NCBI GenBank assembly: GCA_965115825.1
Contig: OZ220464.1
Coordinates: forward strand, 806,001-870,000
DNA from: Bin87 sp965115825
GTDB lineage: Bacteria > Chloroflexota > Dehalococcoidia > Lucifugimonadales > UBA3495
Direction of reading: 5' to 3'
DNA length: 64,000 nucleotides
The notes under the pieces were generated by a model. It did no database searches and was not told where the DNA came from. It was given only the letters and a program-made list of their open reading frames with translations. Of the stretch, positions 49,707-58,514 are shown piece by piece (position 1 is the stretch's first letter; each line of letters starts with the position of its first letter). Made by a program: the position numbers and the translations under genes.

Positions 49707-50024
49707 TTAAGCCTCGGAGCTGCCCTCGATTTCGGCGTCAAGGGGCAGACTGCGGTAGTAAAGACCCCACTGGCGCAGCAGGCTTTCCACCCGAGGGTCT
49801 TTCAGCGCGATAAGCTCACGGAAAAAGCCGGCTAAAGCATGGGCCGGGCGCAGTTCATCACTGCACACCCAGCTGCGTTCGCCGGGCACGACATATATCA
49901 AACCGCTTTGGTGTGGGCAGGTGACTTGAACGCGCGCCATGTCCGCGCCGGTTTTGACGGTTATGCCTTGGGGTTGGCTGAGAAAGCCGGCGCCGTTTGA
50001 CGGCAGTTGTATCGGCGTGGTCAT
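49707..50024 (-). CDS. Unknown 105-residue protein
   Basis: The family is not recognised. The protein looks like a compact soluble domain: MARVQVTCPHQSGLIYVVPGERSWVCSDEL carries a Cys pair that could form a small zinc-binding or disulfide site (CPH and VCSD). A helical segment, AHALAGFFRELIALKDPRVESLLRQWGLYYRSLPL, follows. It lies between ftsH and hflK on the opposite strand, with a minus-strand TATAAT at 50085-50090 as likely promoter. A link to the FtsH complex is only positional. Confidence 0.6.
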   Translation of the reverse strand: MTTPIQLPSNGAGFLSQPQGITVKTGADMARVQVTCPHQSGLIYVVPGERSWVCSDELRPAHALAGFFRELIALKDPRVESLLRQWGLYYRSLPLDAEIEGSSEA

Positions 50025-50084
50025 AGCGTTATCATCCTGTAATCGGCTGGTATTGCCTCACGGAGCGCCGCCGAAAGAGCGTCG

Positions 50085-50119
50085 ATTATAAACCATCAAC
50101 GCTGCGATGGTGTTATACT
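50085..50119. promoter_or_regulatory. Divergent -10 boxes between the 105-residue gene and hflK
   Basis: The minus-strand TATAAT (50085-50090) faces the small gene. The plus-strand TGTTATACT (50111-50119), an extended -10, faces hflK. Neither has a good -35 box. Confidence 0.5.
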
Positions 50120-50200
50120 GTGGCGGCTGCGAAAAAACCGCAGCTGCAATCGGCAGTGCGAAATTGGACTGCCTACTCACTCAGCGAGAGGAACACATTC

Positions 50201-51292
50201 ATGTTTTCACCCGGCGGCGGGCAGCAACAGCCACCTCGGCAGCCCGAATTCGACGTTGACCAGATACTCGGTCGTGTCCGCGGCATTTTTGGCGGCGGCC
50301 GCCGCTTCAGCGGCGGAAACCTGGGGATCATTTTACTGGCGGTAATCGCGCTGATAATCATCATCTGGGCGGCTACCGGGGTTTATACCATCAGCCCCGG
50401 TGAAAATGCGGCTTTGCGCCTCTTCGGCGCCGTGCAAGGCGATCCGGTGGCAGAAGAAGGGCTGCACTGGTGGTGGCCCTCGCCGGTGGGTAGGAAGGAC
50501 GTGGCGCTGGTTACGGAAACCCGCCGTATGGAGCTGGGCTTCCGCTCCAACGAAGCGTCGGTGAATACGCCCTTCCTAGAAGAAGCGCTGATGATTTCCG
50601 GCGACCTTAACATTGTTGACGTGCAGATGGTGGTTCAGTATCGCATCAGCAACCTGAATGACTTCCTGTTCAACGTTGACGACCCAGGCGAGACTACCCG
50701 CTTGATACCGGAAGGACAGCCTGACGGGCGGACGCTCAAAGACGGAGCGGAAGCCGCGCTGCGCCTGGTAGTTGGACAACGTTCCATTGACGATGTGCTG
50801 GTGCGCGGTCGCGAGGAAGTGGAAACCGATACCAGGGAACGTCTGCAAGCGATTATGGACAGCTATCAGGCCGGTATTGAAGTGATTTCGGTGCAGCTGC
50901 AGGACGTCAAAGCGCCGGAAGAAGTGCGGGACGCTTTTGATGATGTGCTGAGAGGCCGCCAGGAGCGGGAAACCCGCATCAATCAGGCGCTGGCCTACGA
51001 AGCCGACGTGATTCCGAGGGCCAGGGGTGACGCTCAGCGCATTATTGAAGACGCAGAGGCCTTCCGGCAAGCCCGAATTGAAACGGCCCAGGGTGAAGCA
51101 CAGCGCTTTGAAGCAGTGCTCGATGAGTATGAGAGCTCCCCCGAGGTGACGCGCCAGCGTCTCTACCTGGAAGCGCTGGAACAATTCCTGCCCATCGTGT
51201 CCAAGATCATTGTTGACCCTGAGACCGAACCGGTGCTCATTCTGGGACCGGACGGCAATATCATACCCGCCCCTGTCGGCCCCAGCCCGTAG
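50201..51292 (+). CDS. hflK: FtsH protease activity modulator HflK
   Basis: The 363-residue SPFH/band 7 protein forms a cage with HflC around FtsH and modulates its access to substrates. A Gly/Pro/Gln-rich N-terminal tail is followed by one membrane span (GIILLAVIALIIIIWAATGVY, about residues 45-65) and the SPFH domain (ISPGENAALRLFG, GLHWWWPSPVGRKDVALVTETRRMELGFRSN). The HflK-type ISGDLNIVDVQMVVQYRISNLNDFLFNV and a long coiled coil (ARGDAQRIIEDAEAFRQARIE) come next. The start at 50201 has GAGAGGAA upstream and gives the usual HflK N-terminus. hflC follows after 67 bases. Confidence 0.93.
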   Translation: MFSPGGGQQQPPRQPEFDVDQILGRVRGIFGGGRRFSGGNLGIILLAVIALIIIIWAATGVYTISPGENAALRLFGAVQGDPVAEEGLHWWWPSPVGRKDVALVTETRRMELGFRSNEASVNTPFLEEALMISGDLNIVDVQMVVQYRISNLNDFLFNVDDPGETTRLIPEGQPDGRTLKDGAEAALRLVVGQRSIDDVLVRGREEVETDTRERLQAIMDSYQAGIEVISVQLQDVKAPEEVRDAFDDVLRGRQERETRINQALAYEADVIPRARGDAQRIIEDAEAFRQARIETAQGEAQRFEAVLDEYESSPEVTRQRLYLEALEQFLPIVSKIIVDPETEPVLILGPDGNIIPAPVGPSP

Positions 51293-51359
51293 ACACTTCG
51301 GCTACGCTGAACACCAAGGTTGAAATTGCAACCGTCCCACCCACCCGGAGAACCCTCCA

Positions 51360-52331
51360 ATGCGAAATCTAATCATCATAGCTGTCGTCATCGTCGTTGG
51401 GTTGGTGCTGCTGCGCCAAGCCCTGTACGTGGTTGACGTTACCGAGCAAGTCATCATCCTGCGCTTCGGCGAGGTGGTAAAAACTCGTCTGTCCCCTGGC
51501 TTGGACTTGAAAGCGCCTTTCGTCGATACGGTAGTGCGCTTGGACAAGCGTGTATTGCGGATTGACGCGCCGCCAGTGTCGATGCCCGACCAAGACAAGG
51601 AAAACCTGGTAGTTGACATTTACGCCCGCTACCGCATCACCGACCCGGTGCAGTTCCGCAAAACTCTGCAAACCGAAAGCAACGCCCGCAGCCGCTTGGG
51701 AGACATCGTAACTTCTACCCTGCGCGACCGGGTAGCGCTGCGCGACCGTACCGACATTATCGGCGCCAAGCCGCAGGTTGATGAAGCCGGCGCGCCCATA
51801 GTAGATGATGAAGGGCTGCCGCTGGTTGAGGGACAGGAAACCCGTACCGAAATTCTTGACGAAGTGCTTCTGGAGGTGCAGCGAATCACCGGAGACAATG
51901 CTGAGACAACCCAGCGGGAGGACTTTGGCATTGAGATGATTGACGTTCGCATCAAGCGGGCGGACTTCCCTGAGGCCGTTACCGCATCCATTTACACCAG
52001 GATGCGCGCCGAACGTAACCGCATCGCCGCCGGGTTCCGCGCGGAAGGTGAAGAGGAAGACCGCAAAATTCGCGCTGCGACTGACCGGGACCGAGACGTG
52101 ATTTTGGCCGAAGCGCAACAGCAGTCCAACCGGATACGCGGTGAGGGTGAAGCGGAAGCCATCAGCCTACTAGCCGGCGCGCTAAACCGGGACCCGGAAT
52201 TGTTCGCTTTCTTGCGCAGCCTGGAGACTTACCAGAAGATTATCAAAGGGCAGGATACCATCATCCTGTCATCCGACTCTCCCTTGTTCAATTACCTGGC
52301 CGGGCCAAACTTGCCGGAACCCACCCAGTAG
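51360..52331 (+). CDS. hflC: FtsH protease activity modulator HflC
   Basis: This is the 323-residue partner of HflK. The N-terminal span (LIIIAVVIVVGLVLLRQAL) leads into an SPFH domain with the HflC signature VVDVTEQVIILRFGEVV, SPGLDLKAPFVDTVVRLDKRVLRIDAPP and DKENLVVDIYARYRI. A coiled coil with MRAERNRIAAGFRAEGEEEDRKIRA follows. Between about residues 135 and 180 there is an insertion with acidic repeats that is longer than in the common form. It is cotranscribed with hflK. The Uma2 gene starts ten bases later. Confidence 0.93.
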   Translation: MRNLIIIAVVIVVGLVLLRQALYVVDVTEQVIILRFGEVVKTRLSPGLDLKAPFVDTVVRLDKRVLRIDAPPVSMPDQDKENLVVDIYARYRITDPVQFRKTLQTESNARSRLGDIVTSTLRDRVALRDRTDIIGAKPQVDEAGAPIVDDEGLPLVEGQETRTEILDEVLLEVQRITGDNAETTQREDFGIEMIDVRIKRADFPEAVTASIYTRMRAERNRIAAGFRAEGEEEDRKIRAATDRDRDVILAEAQQQSNRIRGEGEAEAISLLAGALNRDPELFAFLRSLETYQKIIKGQDTIILSSDSPLFNYLAGPNLPEPTQ

Positions 52332-52340
52332 CTCTGCCCC

Positions 52341-53021
52341 ATGACCACCACGTCCACAGCTCCTTCGGCGCCCGCCCCTCCGGCGACCTGTGATTGCGCT
52401 TCCATACCCGCAGAGCCGGCCGGGGCGATACGGCTGAGCCTTTCTGCTTTGGGTATTGACTTCCACGCCGCAGATTTTCCGGCGCGGTTCATTACGTTCT
52501 GCGAGCAGAACGACCTTTACGAGCTGGAAATCAACGAGGCCGGGGAGTTGGTAATACTGCCTATGGTTGGATTTAGGGGAAACGGCCACGAAACGGAGAT
52601 GGCTGTTGAATTAGGCATTTGGCAACGCGCTAATGGCGGTGTCAACGTGTCCCAAACCAGCCGTTTCCGCTTGCCTACCGGGGCTATTCGCGGGCCGGAC
52701 GCGGCTTGGATTACCCAAGAACGCTACGACGCTATTACTGAGGAAGAGCGCGAGACCGTCTTCCCCGGCGCGCCCGACTTCGTAGTTGAGATTCGTTCCC
52801 GCCGCGACAACCTGCGCCCGCTGCAACGCAAGATGCAGATTTGGATGGACGGCGGGGCGCGTCTGGGGTGGCTGATTGACCCACGCGCCCGGCGGGTTTA
52901 TATCTACCGCCCAGGCGAGGCTGAGCCGCAGATGCTGGAAAACCCGGAAGCGGTGAGCGGTGGGGACGTGCTCCCCGGCTTCACTTTTTCCGTGCGCCAG
53001 CACATTTTTGACTTGGCGTAA
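52341..53021 (+). CDS. Uma2-family (DUF820) putative restriction-endonuclease-fold protein
   Basis: The 226-residue protein has the Uma2 pattern of the PD-(D/E)xK superfamily: GPDAAWITQERYD, then FPGAPDFVVEIRSRRD (the Glu-x-x-Ser active strand), PLQRKMQIWMDGGARLGWLIDPRARRVYIYRPG, and GGDVLPGFTFSV. These proteins are abundant in cyanobacteria and Chloroflexota; their role is poorly known. The start lacks a clear Shine-Dalgarno. The N-terminal 25 residues are Pro/Ala/Thr-rich. It lies directly after hflC but is not known to act with it. Confidence 0.85.
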   Translation: MTTTSTAPSAPAPPATCDCASIPAEPAGAIRLSLSALGIDFHAADFPARFITFCEQNDLYELEINEAGELVILPMVGFRGNGHETEMAVELGIWQRANGGVNVSQTSRFRLPTGAIRGPDAAWITQERYDAITEEERETVFPGAPDFVVEIRSRRDNLRPLQRKMQIWMDGGARLGWLIDPRARRVYIYRPGEAEPQMLENPEAVSGGDVLPGFTFSVRQHIFDLA

Positions 53022-53027
53022 GTGTCG

Positions 53028-53890
53028 CTACCGCCCGGCCAGGCGACGCCCTTCCTCAACACCGGCAGCGGAGCGAGTGGGCGCGGTGATGATGATTCTG
53101 AAACCCTGTTCCAAGCGCATGGGGACTTCGGCGACAGTGCAGCCGACGGCGCAGGGGACGCCGGGGCATCCTTACAAGCACTGAGGATACGCAGCAACAT
53201 TTCCTGCACCTCGGGATGATTGGCGTTGCCTTTGTGCCCTAGGGCGATGGACATATCGCCAGGGCCGGCCCAAATTGCGCCGATGCCTTTGACCTGACGC
53301 AAAATGTCGGGCAGGTTACCCACGCCAATGGGCTCTTCAACAATGCCCATCAGCAGCAAGTTGCCGTCAGGGTCGAGAGGCCAGATATCGGCTGCATCAT
53401 AGTACTCCGACGGAGTGAGGCCCCAATAGCGGGGAGCGATGCGATACCACCAGCCCCGTTCGCCCTCCGGCTCAAAATCGACGACGCCGGGAACCTGTGG
53501 ATAGCGCGCCGCCCGCACCGCGGACATCGCCCCTGCCACTGTGTCGAGATGTGGCAGGATGAGGCCGTACACGCCGGTGTCCAACGCCTGCTTGATGACC
53601 CACTGGTTCTGCTCGCGCGTGTTGGGCGGGATGCGAACCACGGGTGTAGGGTCGGCCTGTAAGCTGCCAGAGTCGGCGACGCGCTTTCGGTTGAGTAGGA
53701 ACTGGAGCGAGGAGCGCAGGTTGTTGAAGGATAATCCTTCATGCTCCATTTCGATCATCACCATGTCGTAATCGGAGTCGGCGAAGTACGTCATCTCGTC
53801 CAGGTTGCCGTTCCAAATCAGCCCGGTGCCGAAAACGGGCTTGTCCTCTTCCAGAAGCTGTATGACTTTGTTGTAGCGGATGACGGGCAA
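53028..53890 (-). CDS. HpcH/HpaI aldolase family protein, frameshifted near its 3' end
   Basis: The first ~240 residues are clearly of the HpcH/HpaI (2-dehydro-3-deoxyglucarate aldolase) family: FGTGLIWNGNLDEMTYFADSDYDMVMIEMEHEGLSFNNL, VVRIPPN, QALDTGVYGLILPHLDT, and GIGAIWAGPGDMSIALGHKGN with metal ligands. After LLRILSACKDA the frame turns to low-complexity sequence and would run on to 52904, overlapping Uma2. In the next frame the family ending appears (VPCAVGCTVAEVPMRLEQGF then ITAPTRSAAGVEEGRRLAGR) and stops at 53028. One base is therefore missing in the run of four G (53163-53166, plus strand). The intact protein would be 287 residues. It starts TTG after GGAGG. Confidence 0.75.
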
Positions 53891-53895
53891 CGGTT

Positions 53896-55161
53896 TTACC
53901 TCCTCAATTCCGCCTCAAATTCGGCTGCGTCATCATGCGGGCCTACTACCGCAAGGCGTAGAGCGTCGCAATTCACCAAGCGATGGGCCACCCGCAGCGC
54001 GTCGTCCGGAGTTACCCTGTCAATGCACTCGGCAACCTCATCAGGCATATCTACTTCGTTCAACAGCAGCTCCTGAGACGCCAGCCAAGCCGCTACTGAG
54101 CTAGAGTCTTCCAAGCGCATCAGTAGGCGCCCCTTGAGGTACTCCCGCGATTTGTGAACCTCGGCGCTGGGCGGGACTATGGTCATTCCCAGCAGCTCTT
54201 CACGTACTGCTGCAATAGCGGTGGCGGCCCGGCTGGGTTCGGTTGCGCAGGATACTACCAGCGCGCCGCAGTCCCGATAGTTGCTCAAAGAGCTGTGCAC
54301 GTCGTAGGTGATGCCCAGGTTCTCACGCAGATTCTGAAACAGCCGGCTGCTCATGCCGTCGCCCAAGATGCTGTTGAACACGGTAGCGGCGTAACGGTCA
54401 GGGTCAGATAAAGGCAGGCCGGGCATACCGATGCACAAGCTGGTGTCCTCAGTGGGGCGACGTTCTAGCAGAATCGCCGGAGCGTCGGGCGGTGGCGCAG
54501 CCGCCGGCTCCCATTCCAAAACAGGAGCGGGCTCCCAGTGTGCGGCGGCAGCGTCCACGATGGCCACGGCGTCACGGTGGCCGATGGCACCGGCGATACC
54601 GATAACCGTATTGTTGGGCCGGTACTGCCGCTCCATGTACTGGCGCACGTCGTCCAGCGTGATGGCGGCGACGGTTTCCTGTGTGCCGCCTACGTCGCGC
54701 CCCATTGCCTGGCCGGGCCACAGCGCGCGGTCGATTAGCAAGTCGCACACCTGCGCAGGGTAGTCATTGGTCATCCGTAGCTCGTCCAGGATTACCTCGC
54801 GCTCCTTTTCCATCTCGATCGGGTCAAGCAGCGGATGGAGTATCAAGTCCAGCAGCACGGGCAAAGCGCGGTAGGCGTGAACGCTGGCGACTTTGCACCA
54901 GAAAGACGTCATCTCCCTGTCGGTGGCTGCGTTCATGACGCCGCCAACACCTTCCACGGCCTCAGAAATAGCCAGCGCCGTCGGCCATCTGCGGGTTCCC
55001 TTGAAAGGCAGATGCTCCAAAAAGTGGGAGAGTCCAGCCATTGCCGCGGGTTCGTAACGGGAGCCGGCGCCGACAGCGATAAACATGGACACGCTACGGG
55101 TGTGCGGCATTTCCGCCGTCAGCACCCGCAGGCCGTTGGTTAGAACCGTTCGGTGGTACAT
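53896..55161 (-). CDS. M16-family zinc peptidase (insulinase-like)
   Basis: The 421-residue peptidase carries the inverted zinc motif HFLEH in LSHFLEHLPFKGTRRW with the downstream Glu in REVILDELRM. It has the two-domain M16B architecture (second half with ERRPTEDTSLCIGMPGLPL and FNSILGDGMSSRLFQNLRENLGITYDVHSSL). Relatives are mitochondrial-processing-peptidase-like enzymes that degrade short peptides. It is a single active subunit with no visible inactive partner next to it. It starts one base after the MBL gene ends and is followed five bases later by the aldolase gene, so it is mid-operon. Confidence 0.92.
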   Translation of the reverse strand: MYHRTVLTNGLRVLTAEMPHTRSVSMFIAVGAGSRYEPAAMAGLSHFLEHLPFKGTRRWPTALAISEAVEGVGGVMNAATDREMTSFWCKVASVHAYRALPVLLDLILHPLLDPIEMEKEREVILDELRMTNDYPAQVCDLLIDRALWPGQAMGRDVGGTQETVAAITLDDVRQYMERQYRPNNTVIGIAGAIGHRDAVAIVDAAAAHWEPAPVLEWEPAAAPPPDAPAILLERRPTEDTSLCIGMPGLPLSDPDRYAATVFNSILGDGMSSRLFQNLRENLGITYDVHSSLSNYRDCGALVVSCATEPSRAATAIAAVREELLGMTIVPPSAEVHKSREYLKGRLLMRLEDSSSVAAWLASQELLLNEVDMPDEVAECIDRVTPDDALRVAHRLVNCDALRLAVVGPHDDAAEFEAELRR

Positions 55162-55824
55162 CTAGGCGTTGAGCCAGTCCACGTCGCCATGCAGGTCGGC
55201 CGGGTGGGACTGGGACATGAAAATCTCGTAACGCCGTTTGGCTTCCCCGATAGTGGTGTTGTCCGGGCCGTGGCCGGGGTACACGTAGGTTTCCTCGGGC
55301 AGCGTGAGCAGTTTGCCGCTAATGCTGTCCAGTACCTGTTGAAAGGCTTCCGGGCTGCGCGACCTGCCCGGCCCGCCAGGGAACAGCGTGTCACCGGAGA
55401 ACAGAAAGCCGCTCACTGCGTAGCAGGTGGAGCCGTCGGTGTGGCCCGGCGTACTGATGCACAGGATGTTCCGGTTGCCAAAGGCAACGGTGTCGCCATC
55501 GTTGAGCCGGCGCTGCGGCGGGCTGGGCGGCAGGTGCGCATCCGCCTGGCCGATGGCAGTGGGCGCGCCGATACTGCTGGTTATCGCGGTGTAGCCGGCC
55601 AAGTGGTCGGCGTGCCCATGGGTTATCAGGATAGCCTGCACCTGTACCCCGATCTCGCGGACTTCGTCAATCATCTTCTCCGGTTCGTCCGGCGTGTCGA
55701 TGCAGACAGCGTGGTTGGTTTCCGGGCATATCACGATGTAACCGTTGTTGCTCAAGCTGCCCATGTTCGGGATTTTATGCACGGTAACGTCGCCCGCGCC
55801 TTGCGCCTGATGATGAACTGGCAT
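55162..55824 (-). CDS. MBL-fold metallo-hydrolase (glyoxalase II-like)
   Basis: The 220-residue protein has the metallo-beta-lactamase motifs THGHADHLAG (HxHxDH), STPGHTDGSTCY and FSGDTLF, ending with YPGHGPDNTTIGEAKR. The pattern is that of glyoxalase II-like thioester hydrolases. The ATG at 55824 is chosen because AGGAGG lies upstream and the family starts near HKIPNMGSLSNNGYI. It belongs to the minus-strand run M42-MBL-M16-aldolase. The substrate is not known. Confidence 0.88.
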   Translation of the reverse strand: MPVHHQAQGAGDVTVHKIPNMGSLSNNGYIVICPETNHAVCIDTPDEPEKMIDEVREIGVQVQAILITHGHADHLAGYTAITSSIGAPTAIGQADAHLPPSPPQRRLNDGDTVAFGNRNILCISTPGHTDGSTCYAVSGFLFSGDTLFPGGPGRSRSPEAFQQVLDSISGKLLTLPEETYVYPGHGPDNTTIGEAKRRYEIFMSQSHPADLHGDVDWLNA

Positions 55825-55917
55825 ATTGCTGTGCCTCCTATGAGCTGTACCTTGCGTAGGTATATGGTGGAAATGGCGGTTGCATTGTAGCAAACCGGAG
55901 AAAGGGCCGGCGTAGGT

Positions 55918-57021
55918 TCATCCACCGAGCCGCGCCCGCATCCCGTCGGGAACCTGTCGGATGCGGCGGCTGAACGCGGTATCCCAGCGCATTGCTGTCT
56001 GGCGTGCGGCCTCGGCAATCAGCGCCACCCCGTTGAGGTAGTCGTCCCGGTGGATGTACTCGGCGGCGATGCTGCCATCTTCCGCGCCGTTGTGGTAGTT
56101 GCCTAACGGGAAGGCGAGGCCGGTGGCGCGGTAGCCGTAAGCGATGAAGGCGCTGGCCTCGCAGACGCCGCCGCTCATCAGCTGGCGTTGGCAGCTGAAA
56201 TTTGGGTCGGCGGCAGTCAGCGTTTCCCGTGCGCGAATGAGCGCGGATTCTGCGTCGGAGTTAAAGGTACTGCCCGCATCGCCGACGCGGATGACCGGGC
56301 CGCCACCAATCTCCGCTCCGGGCAACGCGCGCGACGCTTCCAGAGACACAACCAGCGTGTCCGCCGGCAACGTCCCGGCCTCGGCCAGCAGCCGCGCACC
56401 GACCAGCCCCACCTCTTCGGCGCAGGTGAATACGCCATACACGTCGCCCTCCAGCGGGTCGTCGCGCAGGGAAGCCAGCGCGGACAGAATGCAGCCGCAG
56501 CCGGCCAGATCGTCGGCGGCCCGCATTACCAAGCAGTCACCCTCCACGCTGAAATCGGGCAGGTCAAACACGGCCAGCGACGGCGTTGGAACGTCGTTGG
56601 CTTGAGCATCAATCAAGTGAATCAACGCCTGTCGCTCCCATTCCTCGCCGTGTGGCCCGATGGTTTCGGCGGCTATACGGTGGCCTGCCGGCAGTATGAC
56701 TTGCAATGGCACGCCGGCGGCGAAAGCTCCCGGGGGCACGCCGCCCAGGGCTTTTCCAACCATATAGTCGCCGTCGCGCCCCACAATCTCAAAGCCGGGG
56801 TGGTCCATGTGGGCCATAAAAGCAATCGGCGGCACCACATTGGCGCCCGTCCCTGCGCTGGCGATATGCGCGATGATGTTGCCGAAACCGTCGGTTCGCC
56901 AACCTACCCCCAGTTCACTCAGAATGTCGCGGACGACCGTAGCCGCGCCGTTCTCATGGAAGGCCACCACTGGCTGCGCGCCTAATCGTGCCAGAAAATC
57001 CAGGGCCTGATTGCTGCTCAT
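55918..57021 (-). CDS. M42/M20-like di-zinc aminopeptidase
   Basis: The 367-residue protein shows the co-catalytic zinc peptidase motifs: AFMAHMDHPG (metal His and nearby Asp), MRAADDLAGC (bridging Asp), FTCAEEVGLVGA (catalytic Glu pair), VSLEASRA, and YHNGAEDGS with the last His. Insertion of a small beta domain between the first two motifs (about residues 80-165) fits the M42 (PepA-like) organisation. It would trim short peptides. GGAG precedes the ATG. It is the first gene of a four-gene minus-strand run and diverges from the Ldh-family gene. Confidence 0.85.
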   Translation of the reverse strand: MSSNQALDFLARLGAQPVVAFHENGAATVVRDILSELGVGWRTDGFGNIIAHIASAGTGANVVPPIAFMAHMDHPGFEIVGRDGDYMVGKALGGVPPGAFAAGVPLQVILPAGHRIAAETIGPHGEEWERQALIHLIDAQANDVPTPSLAVFDLPDFSVEGDCLVMRAADDLAGCGCILSALASLRDDPLEGDVYGVFTCAEEVGLVGARLLAEAGTLPADTLVVSLEASRALPGAEIGGGPVIRVGDAGSTFNSDAESALIRARETLTAADPNFSCQRQLMSGGVCEASAFIAYGYRATGLAFPLGNYHNGAEDGSIAAEYIHRDDYLNGVALIAEAARQTAMRWDTAFSRRIRQVPDGMRARLGG

Positions 57022-57101
57022 GCAATACTCCGGGCGATTTGGGGTAGCGTAATTGTGCCATTGCGCGACCGATTAGGCAAACCGACGGCGCGGTTCGGTG
57101 C

Positions 57102-57107
57102 TATACT
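57102..57107 (+). promoter_or_regulatory. -10 box of the Ldh-family gene
   Basis: TATACT lies 55 bases before the GTG start, in the 140-base gap between divergent genes. The -35 region is not convincing. Confidence 0.4.
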
Positions 57108-57161
57108 GCCCGCCGAGTATTCGATTCTGCAATCCATAGACTATGCGTCAGGAGGTGAACC

Positions 57162-58238
57162 GTGCTGCCCAAGTTTCGAGTGAGCATGGACGAGGCTACG
57201 ATGGTGTCGGGGGATGACCTGAAAGTTACCGTCGCCGCCGTGTTTGAGAAGATGGGAGTCCCGCCTGACGACGCGCAGCTGGGGGCTGACGTGCTGGTGC
57301 TCGCCGACCTGCGGGGTGTGGACTCGCACGGCGTTTCCAATATGCTGCGCAGCTACGTCAGCGGCTACACCGGTGGGCAAATCAACCCGACCCCCGATAT
57401 GCGCATTGTCCGCGAGACGCCCAGCACCGCCAGTATCGACTCGGACCGAGGCTTGGGCATTATTACGACGCCCAAGGCTATGGACATCGCCATCCGCAAG
57501 GCTGCCGACGTAGGCGTCGGCATGGTAACCGTGGGCAATGCCCGGCACTTGGGTATGGCCTCTTACCACGCCATGATGGCCCTGGAGCACGATATGATAG
57601 GCGTCTGCATGACCAGCTGCCCGCCGTCGGTAGTGCCTACTTTCGGCGCCGAGCCGCGCCTGGGCACCAACCCTATCGCCATCGCTGTGCCGTCGCGGAA
57701 TGAAACTCCATTTGTCTTCGACGCCGCCACCAGCACTGTGGCCGGCAACAAAGTCAGCATCGCTCGCCGCCTGGGTGTTAAGCTGGAACCCGGGTGGCTG
57801 GCCGACGCAGAGGGAAACCCCATAATGGAAGAGGCCGATGCCCCGGATGACTACACCCTGCTGACATTGGGCAGCACGCGCGAGCTGGGTTCACATAAAG
57901 GATACGGCCTGTCCTGCATGGTGGACATTCTGGCCGGCGTACTTACCGGATTCGGCTATGGCACGGTGCCGGGCCGACCCAACTTTGGGCATTACGTCGC
58001 AGCCTACAACGTGGGCGGGTTCGCCGACCCTGACCACTTTAAGGACCAGATGGACGAATGGCTGCGGATGATGAAAAGCACGCGACCCGCCCCCGGCGAG
58101 GAGCGGGTCCTGGTGGCAGGTCAGCCGGAGGCGGAGATGGAGGAAATTCGCAGGGCGGAGGGAATCCCCCTACATCAAGAGGTGGTAGACTGGTTCCACG
58201 ACACCTGCGGCGAGCTGGACATTGCCTGCCCGTTTTAA
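57162..58238 (+). CDS. Ldh-family (malate/L-lactate/ureidoglycolate type) NAD(P) dehydrogenase
   Basis: The 358-residue protein belongs to the LDH2/MDG2 (YlbC/AllD-like) oxidoreductase family, which has a non-Rossmann NAD fold. Blocks visible are ADLRGVDSHGVSNMLRSYV, DSDRGLGIITTPKAMDIAI, VTVGNARHLGMASYHAMMAL, the substrate/NAD region GTNPIAIAVPSRNETPFVFDAATSTVAGNKV, and ELGSHKGYGLSCMVDILAGVLTG. A GTG start is used with AGGAGGTGAACC upstream. The 2-hydroxy acid substrate cannot be named. It ends on four bases shared with the convergent RAM-domain gene. Confidence 0.9.
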   Translation: MLPKFRVSMDEATMVSGDDLKVTVAAVFEKMGVPPDDAQLGADVLVLADLRGVDSHGVSNMLRSYVSGYTGGQINPTPDMRIVRETPSTASIDSDRGLGIITTPKAMDIAIRKAADVGVGMVTVGNARHLGMASYHAMMALEHDMIGVCMTSCPPSVVPTFGAEPRLGTNPIAIAVPSRNETPFVFDAATSTVAGNKVSIARRLGVKLEPGWLADAEGNPIMEEADAPDDYTLLTLGSTRELGSHKGYGLSCMVDILAGVLTGFGYGTVPGRPNFGHYVAAYNVGGFADPDHFKDQMDEWLRMMKSTRPAPGEERVLVAGQPEAEMEEIRRAEGIPLHQEVVDWFHDTCGELDIACPF

Positions 58239-58471
58239 ATCTCGGTGAACCAGAGGCAGGTAACCGTGTTGGTAACCCCTCTAATGGGGCGGATGCGGTG
58301 GCGCATTATTTGGGTAAGGTCTTCCACTGTGCCGGCCTCCAGCTCAATTACTGCGTCGTAGGGCCCAAGTACCTCCCGCACCGCTGCGCCGCTGATTGTG
58401 TTGAGCCGGTCAATGACCTCCCGTGTCATCGCCGGCTCGATGTTGACCAGTATGTACGCGTTCGCCGCCAT
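58235..58471 (-). CDS. Stand-alone Lrp/AsnC ligand-binding (RAM) domain protein
   Basis: This 78-residue protein is a single RAM (regulation of amino acid metabolism) domain: AYILVNIEPAMTREVIDRLNTISGAAVREVLGPYDAVIELEAGTVEDLTQIMRHRI, ending GVTNTVTCLWF. It has no helix-turn-helix, so it cannot bind DNA by itself. Such stand-alone RAM proteins assemble into ring oligomers and may sense amino acids for other regulators. AGGAGG precedes the ATG, and a good promoter lies at 58515-58543. Confidence 0.9.
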   Translation of the reverse strand: MAANAYILVNIEPAMTREVIDRLNTISGAAVREVLGPYDAVIELEAGTVEDLTQIMRHRIRPIRGVTNTVTCLWFTEI

Positions 58472-58514
58472 TGGAATGCCTCCTGCAAAGCGTCATCATT
58501 GGTGTATGGGATGC

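Noticed and set aside
52904..53027. The extended C-terminus of the aldolase frame overlapping Uma2
   Set aside because: The true family ending is in another frame and stops at 53028; the extension is a frameshift product.
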